Positions 57,326 to 64,000 of a stretch of DNA of 64,000 bases are shown here, piece after piece. A program made the translations under genes and the position numbers. How positions within the stretch are numbered: position 1 is the stretch's first letter; each line of letters opens with the position of its first letter. The notes under the pieces are model-generated. The model saw nothing but the letters and a program-made list of their open reading frames with translations, made no database searches and had not been told where the DNA came from. The stretch is from Akebia trifoliata (Eukaryota; Streptophyta; Magnoliopsida; Ranunculales; Lardizabalaceae): contig CM030718.1 of the NCBI GenBank assembly GCA_017979445.1, positions 21,943,021 to 22,007,020 of the forward strand, given 5' to 3'.

Positions 57326-60018
57326 CTCAAAAGATAGAAGTTTCAAGTATATACATGAAGCTATTAAAAAATATGTATTCAACCTTACTTTATTAGATAG
57401 TTATAGAAAGCCCAAATCTCAACTTTACACATGGCATTCTCCTATTAATCCTCCAAAAAGAATTTTGGCCTCCTGCCCTTTATCCTTAACCCTTACTTTT
57501 GAGGATAATTACATGAAACCCAATCACCGACCTTTCCACATAGCCTTCCCTCAAATGTTCTCCCAAATTCACTTTCCACCTAGCACTCCATAACCACCAA
57601 ATTTGTGCCACATGGCCTAGCCAACATGGCTTAGCCAAATGGCTTCATCTAAGAGGTCTCATGCCAAATTCCACTTTTTACCTCAAGAAAATAGCAAAAT
57701 CCAAAAGGTTTCCAACACATTTCTCATGTTATTTCCTAAAGTCCTTAGAGTTGGACATTTTTACCCCCAAGAGGTCTCCTAAAACTCTACAAATAGAAGA
57801 CTCCTTACGGTAAATAAGGGAAGAGAATTTTGGAGTAAGAAAATTCAGCCCAAATCTCTACTTAACCCCTTTTGAACCCTTAAATCTAAAAAGAAGAAGT
57901 TAGAAAGCAAGAAGAAACTAAGGTGGGGTGGGAGATCTAGGTGTTGAAATTTTTTTGCCTACCTAAGTCCATTTGCTCATCTCTTTCTTACCTACCTCCT
58001 CTTTGTTATTTTGTTTAAGTTTTTAGCAATGTAGTCATCTTCCTTTCCTTCAAGGGCATAGGATTGAAGTGACTAAGGCCCTATTCTTTTGAGTTTCAGT
58101 AGCTAGTTTTTTTTGCTTTTTCTACTTTTAAACTAAAAGTGTCAGATAAATGATGTTTAATTGGGCTTTTTTGGCTCCTGTGGATTTCAATTGAAGCCAA
58201 CAAGTTGCTCCTAAAAGAAGTCACCCAAGAGGGACTTCTTCAAATGACTTTTGCAAGGAGCCAAAAATGTAAAATGGTTCAAGTGTAGTTACTAAAATAC
58301 CATTCATCTTTAATTAAATTTCTAACCAATTTATCATTGAAAATTGAAATGAGATTACTAAAATACCCTTTATTTTTCAAAATACCCTTCATTTTAATCA
58401 AAATACCCTTCATCTTTAATCAAATTTTCAACCAAACTTAACCGTAAAAAATAAAAAGGAATTACAAAAATACCCTTCATTTTTACCAATTATCAAAATA
58501 CCCTTCATCTTTAATTAAATTTTCAACCAAACTTAACCTTAAAAAATAAAATGAAATTACCAAAATGCCCTTCATCTTTCAATATACCCTTCATTTTTAC
58601 CAAAATACCCTTCATCTTTACAAATTATCAAAATAACATTCATCTTTAATCAAATTTTTAACTAAACTTAACCTTAAAAAATAAAAGAAAATTACTAAAA
58701 TACCCTTCATCTTTAATCAAATTTCTAATCAAAATAACTTAAAAAATAAAATGAAATTACCAAAATCAAAAGTAATTCATCATCACTACTTTATTACCAA
58801 AACACCCTTCATTTTTATGTGGATGTTGGATTATGTATTATGCAGGTATTTTCTTTCTCATATGTTCATTTTTAAGAGTAGATACGATCGAAATTTCGAT
58901 AGAATTATAAAATTTAGAAATTTATTTAAATTGAAAATAAATATTTTTATAATTTTTTATTATAAATTTATTATATATATATAGTGTAATTATATATTTA
59001 TTAAGGTATTTTACTCATTTTTTTGTGAATTCTAGGTTCATTATCAACATTAAGGGTATTCTAGTCATTCTATCAGAATCCAGCAATAAAAAGCTATCAA
59101 ATGAACATCAATTTCTGACTTATGTGCTTATGTAACAAAAAATTTTCTACTAGATGTGACTTTTCAGGCTCTAGGCTTCTATTTCTTCCAGAAGTTAGTT
59201 ACTGGAGCTAAAGCTAGCTTATATAAAAAATAGACCCTAAGTCTTCTCTTTGAGAAGTTATCTTCCCCTATTAAGTCCCCAATAAGTTCTAGTATTACTC
59301 CAATGTTAATACAAGTTATTTCAATCTTCTTTTATGTTTCTAGCACTTTATTTTTAAGTTTTTAGTTGTTTTCTTTTCTTTAATGACTAAGGAGGAAGAG
59401 AGTAATCCCTCTTTTTTGAGGTAATCTTCTACTTCATAAGTCCATTCATTCATCCACAACAAGCACACACCACCTTCTTTATTTTAAAAGGGCTACAAGT
59501 CAAAAACATTGATCTATTTAGACCTATGTTCAACACTAAAAACCAACTAAAACAGTCCCAAAGTGGAAAAAATTTGCATGCATAAGGTTTAGCCTCTCCA
59601 AGGGCGTGTCCAACCTATGGACATGTTTCTAAGGCTAAACCAACACAAATAAACCCTCCTAAGGGTACATAAATATTTAAAAATTGGATTAAAGGCAAGT
59701 GGGGTGAAATCTGTGGTGATTCACACAAAATCATCAAGCTTACAAAAAAAATCCAGCAAGCCTATACTTTTGTATATGGCTTGTTCTTCACCTATTTTTT
59801 GGGTTTTTGTAGGCCAAACTATAGTCTGTTGGACTTTTAACTTCTCTATAATCCCCTCTATCTTCAAAAATATCAAAGAATTAGTTTTAATACTTATTTT
59901 ATGATCATATTGGTAACCATCTTAGGATGGGAGGGACAAGGTGTGTAACACCTTTCTTGTCCCTCAAGCGAACTCCCTTACCTAGAATCTCTAGGTTGGC
60001 CTTTACCTATCTATAGCT
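57326..60018 (+). mobile_element. Gypsy LTR, copy D (5' truncated)
   Basis: Homologous to 22333-24934 and lacking the LTR start. The TATA position reads TACAAATAG (57788-57796) in place of the TATAAATAG of copy B. It contains a MITE at 58077-59237. About 165 bases near 59730-59890 are present here and missing in copy B. A TGGCAACTCCACTGG primer-binding-like site follows at 60019. Confidence 0.75.
58077..59237. mobile_element. MITE in LTR D
   Basis: Same element as 23065-24293 with the same TAA flanks (58074-58076 and 59238-59240). The ends are GGCCCTATTCTTT and AAAAAATAGACCC. The internal 'acccttcatctttaa' minisatellite has a different copy number and the (TA)n run is much shorter than in copy B. 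Confidence 0.65.
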
Positions 60019-62712
60019 TGGCAACTCCACTGGAGAATATGCTACTTATTTTGACCATTTTTTAAGGAAAAAAAACTATAAAAAACTATATAAAAAAAAA
60101 AAAAAAGCAAATTCATTTGTGTTTCCTACTATCTCTATTTCTCTTTTCTCTGCTTTTGTGGGAATGTAGTTTTACGTGGGAAATCGGTAGTTTTTCATTT
60201 GCTTATTTGTTTTTTTGTGGCACAACTCCAATGTAATTTGCAGGTGCATTGCGAAGCGTGCCCCATTGCACAAACCTCCTTTGTCCCAACAAAAATATTA
60301 CACCCCGGATGTAAATAATCTTCAATCCTAAGGTCGCTCACTTTGGAGGATGGAGACAAAACCATCCACCTCATCACCAATCGATGAAGTATTTGCTGCA
60401 GTTTGCATGGAGGTTTGATGGTGAGTTCCCTATATATCCCACTTATTATCACACGCGATACCTTGCGATATAGATCTTTAGGACAAAAAAAATTAAAAAA
60501 TTGAGTGTGCTTTAAGTTTGTAAGTGAGTCGATCCATGAAGATCAAGTTGTAAACAGACGGGAGCGTTGTTTTAGAATAAGATACCTACCCTTGGTATGG
60601 GGTGGGTCTACTTTTAAGATTTTTCAAGTATTTTTCCTGACTGTACCCCCCATTGAGGACATCCAATTTTTGACTTGGCTATACCACAAGTTACGACCAG
60701 GGTAATTTTTTCTTGGCCGTACCAAGGTATATACCAGAAGGCATTTTTTCCTTGGCCACAAAAACCATACGGCTAGGCAAAATTTTAGCTAGGAATAACC
60801 CCTGTTACGGCCAAAAGTGGTTCTTGGTACTATCCCCCTTCTTTTGAATTCCATAGACCTAAGATTCCACTCGACTCTTACGACCTTACCATCTTTAGCA
60901 CACTCAGGATTTTCTTCCCAGTAATGTTTAAGGTCAAAATTGAACCTCAAATTAGTTATCTTATCCGAACCTAAGAATGTACATCCAACACTAGACCTAA
61001 GTGTGGTATTCCAAGTCTTCTCAACTTCTTAGGTTTAGGTGTTAGATCCCTTCAAGTGCAACCAAAAGTCAAGTTTGGCTCTCCAACTCATTCAATTTTT
61101 TTATCCAAGGAAGGTGGTAAGTTTTCCAACCCATCACTTCATATTTATCCCTCGAAGATCATTCGATTCTTACTTAGATTTCTTAGAAAATCCTATAGGA
61201 CCTAGGTCAACAAATCCTTATCAATTTTAGGTTTGTTAGAACCTTTAAGATTGACCCCACCTGTGGATCACATTTATTCTTCATCAACAAGAGCCGTACA
61301 TTGTGATCAATTCCTATCCATTTTAGGTTTTCTAAGAACCTTCAAGCTCGACCCCACCTGTGAGTCACCCTAAACATCTTTCACCGACAAGGATCGTACA
61401 CACAACCAATCCTCATCTGTTGTAGGTTTGTTAGAACCTTTGGAATTGATCCTACTCATGGATCACCACAATCTTCGTCGGTAAGAGCCATACAATCCTT
61501 TCAAAATTTCATGGATTCAAATCTAATAAAGTCAAGATACCCACTTCCAATGTTCAAGGGCAAAGCAAACCTATACAACGAACCTATTTCAAGACTTTCC
61601 GGTTTCAAATCTCACATAGTCAAGATATCAATTTTCAAGGTTCAAGGATAAAGCAACCTTATACAACGAACCTATTTCAAGAACTTTCGGGTTAAAATCT
61701 CATACGTCTAAGATACTTATTTCCCAGGTTCAAGGGCAAAGCGAACCTATAGAATGAACCTTTTTAAGGTCTGTTCGGGTTTTGCCTCATACAGTCGAGG
61801 TACCAAATTCAAAGCTCCAGGCATAGTACCCATACAAGGGACCTTTTTCCTTTGTATCTACATTCAAGAGACTTTCGTAGATCAGGTCTCTTGAAGGCCT
61901 TTGGACCTCTTAAAGTTCAATTAATTGCATTTTCATTCCGTAAATCAAGTCTTTCAAAGAATTTTGGACCTCTTAAAGGTCACCTTAGATCGAGCCTTAA
62001 TGTTAGAAGGTCTAGTCAGGGACCTATGTTAATTTTTATGACACAAATTCTCTCAATTCACAACCATGCATTTTCCTTTCGTAGATCAGGTCTCTCAAAG
62101 GCCTTTCAACCTCTTAAAGGTCAACTTAGTGCATTATTCCTTTCGTAGATCGGGTCATTCAAAGACCTTTGGACTTCTTAAAGGTCAACTTAGTATGTTT
62201 TTCTTTTGTAGATCGGGTCTATCAAAGACCTTTGGACCTCTTAAAGGTCAACTTAGACTGTTTTTCATTTAATAGTTTCGGATTTCTTAAAGATCTTTGG
62301 ACCTCTTAGAGGCCACCTTAGTTCCCTTTTTATCCTTGTAGCCCAGTTCTCTTAAGATCCCCCTATACTGACCTAATAAGGGTTTTTCCTAAGTGTCTCC
62401 AACTTTCATTTTCAGAAAAAAAAAAAAAAAAAACATCATCTTTGGGGTTATACTTCATGCATTCAGTATTGCAAGGTTACCAAAATGGGACTTACTTAGC
62501 TGAAACTCAAAAATAAAAATGCATGATAAAGTCAAATCCTTTTCAAAGTTGTTAACTTCATTCATTTTTGTCATTTTCTCTTACAAAGGTACCAACATCA
62601 TCGAATTCAAGGATACAAACCTTGAGAAAATATTGGGCGAGCAAAGAAGTCAGTACCAAGAAGAAGACCTCCGGCACAATATAATTATTTTCTGGGATCT
62701 AATACGACCATA
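60019..62712 (+). other. Gypsy leader, copy D
   Basis: Nearly identical to 24935-27642: poly-A near 60088-60103, about 88-bp repeats at 61240-61780, stem-loop repeats at 61870-62320, and poly-A at 62416-62433. Open frames over the stem-loop repeats (61852-62272) show a periodic FRRSGLSKTFGPLKGQL-like peptide that follows from the DNA repeat. Confidence 0.7.
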
Positions 62713-63281
62713 ATGGAATCTACAAAATAGAACATGCCCGTTGGTGGTGGGAATCCACCTCCGATTGAGAACCCTCTCCTAGAATTGCTTGTTACTCAAG
62801 TTGTTACACCAGCTACTACTCTGGAAGTCTTCAACAAGATGAATGAGCAAGTAACTGTTATAGGTAATAGGCTCTCGACTTTAGTCAGTATATCAAGTGT
62901 AGCGCAAGCTCTTCACAACCAAGTTTCAAGGTCAAGGTAGAATATTTCGAGTGCCACTAATCCTACAATTGTTCCACAAGTCATACTGAAACCCCACCCC
63001 TATGACGACACAATTTCATAACAACATTCCAATCCCAATTGTTAACCCACCAACTAACTCACCTTCTTTCTATAAGTTATTAGTACAAATGTTTCAAGGA
63101 AACTTGACGGGAATAGTATTGAATTGGTTCACCTAGCTCGATCATAGCAAGATCCGAAACTAGCAAGACTTGGCAAACATCTTCATGACAAAAGTATCGA
63201 TTCAATATCAATATAGCTATGGACAGGTAGGGAATGGCCATGATGGTAAGGAAGACGAAGGCTTTGAACCAGTCTGTGTAA
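62713..63281 (+). pseudogene. Gypsy gag fragment, copy D
   Basis: It shares with copy B the TAG at codon 6, the stop at about 62938 and the internal gag deletion ('tataagttattag' junction near 63074). The 68-codon frame at 62734-62940 differs from copy B at three residues. It then runs into antisense LINE. Confidence 0.8.
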
Positions 63282-64000
63282 AATATTAAATAATCTCACT
63301 ATATATATCATGTATTTATTGTGGTCAATTAGCAGAAGAGAGAAATGTGGAATTTTTCTACCATTTTTCTAGGTAAGCAAGAAATTCTACCACCCTATTT
63401 GCTTCTAGCCAATAAAAATCAAAACTGCATGAGTTAAAAAGTCTACCCCCAAGTTCTCTAATATGCTGAACAAAGACAACATAAATTCATGCATGATTAA
63501 TCTTCCCATTAATGCTAGTAACAACATACGACGAGTCCGGATTACAATCCGATCTGTAGTACATACTTTCCTTTAAGTAGCAAAGTTAAGAGCTTCGACA
63601 ATATCTTGCAATTCTGTGATGATGATATCATTAGAGGAAACACCTCTTCCAACTGCGAACGTAGAACGGTCTAATAAAAGCCAAAACCAACACTCCCAAA
63701 GATAGTGAGCCATATATATTTATTTTGACATCTTCGCTCTCTGACACTCTCCAAGAGATAGACCTCAATGGAGTTTGAAAATCCAATAAGTGGCACCCCC
63801 ATTTCTCAAACAAAATCCGGCTTCTGCCTGAAACAACATCCTTGATAACAGCCCTATAAGATATGCCTCAAAATCTTCCGAGACAAATTTCAACGACATT
63901 GATTTGTGGGACATTTTATTGTCAAAGTTTTCTCTCTTTCACTCACTCCATATATGATACAAAGCAATAGAAGATGCCACACACAATTAATCTTGGACAA
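63282..64000 (-). pseudogene. Antisense LINE tail, copy D (window edge)
   Basis: RNase H-like remnant at about 63840-63370 on the minus strand (SEDVKINIYGSLSLG near 63760-63700), homologous to 28270-28740. It continues beyond the window. Confidence 0.6.

Noticed and set aside
60195..60452. Cys-containing minus-strand frame that might be a small peptide gene
   Set aside because: It lies in a Gypsy leader, and the equivalent region of copy B (25143-25346) favours a plus-strand frame instead. No conserved coding signal.

Overview
The window looks like repeat-rich intergenic DNA from a plant nuclear genome, most likely a eudicot. The evidence is degenerate Ty1/Copia and Ty3/Gypsy polyproteins, solo LTRs, TRIMs, MITEs, antisense LINE remnants, AT-rich sequence and no bacterial-type gene organisation. 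I found no intact host gene, tRNA, rRNA or CRISPR array. Every recognisable coding region is a broken transposable-element gene or an unassigned gene-like fragment. The species cannot be named from sequence alone.

Layout. Positions 1-737 are the end of a repeated module (three tandem hairpins plus a flank). A decayed Copia element (Copia-1, about 738-10205, + strand) follows. It is split by a 1.25 kb insertion (3853-5105) and by a 2.2 kb solo LTR (5821-8021), each flanked by a 5-bp target-site duplication (TSD). From 10206 onward the window is built from copies of one composite module: Gypsy leader with phased stem-loop repeats, sense gag fragment, antisense LINE tail, a short conserved block, an antisense intron-bearing gene-like segment, triple hairpins, a second antisense LINE tail, a TRIM and a foldback MITE. 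Modules start at gag 11114, 27643, 51446 and 62713. Two Gypsy LTRs (21899-24934 and 57326-60018), each carrying the same MITE at the same place, precede leaders B and D. The stretch from about 11.5 kb to 30.4 kb is largely colinear with 51.4-64.0 kb, so the locus appears to be a tandem segmental duplication with a unit near 24 kb once the Copia-2 insertion is subtracted.

Nested insertion. Copia-2 (30433-46435, minus strand, 140-bp LTRs) inserted into the gene-like part of module B. Its own gag was later interrupted by a 10.6 kb non-autonomous Ty3 element (34127-44697, + strand, 1.7 kb LTRs). That element has a primer-binding site and a polypurine tract but no gag-pol. It carries an A-rich 1-kb tract and a 14-copy, exactly phased 77-bp satellite just upstream of its 3' LTR.

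Nothing here forms a working pathway. The region records successive insertion, duplication and deletion. The least explained components are the conserved hairpin triplets, the phased stem-loops in the Gypsy leader, and the antisense gene-like segment that travels with them.
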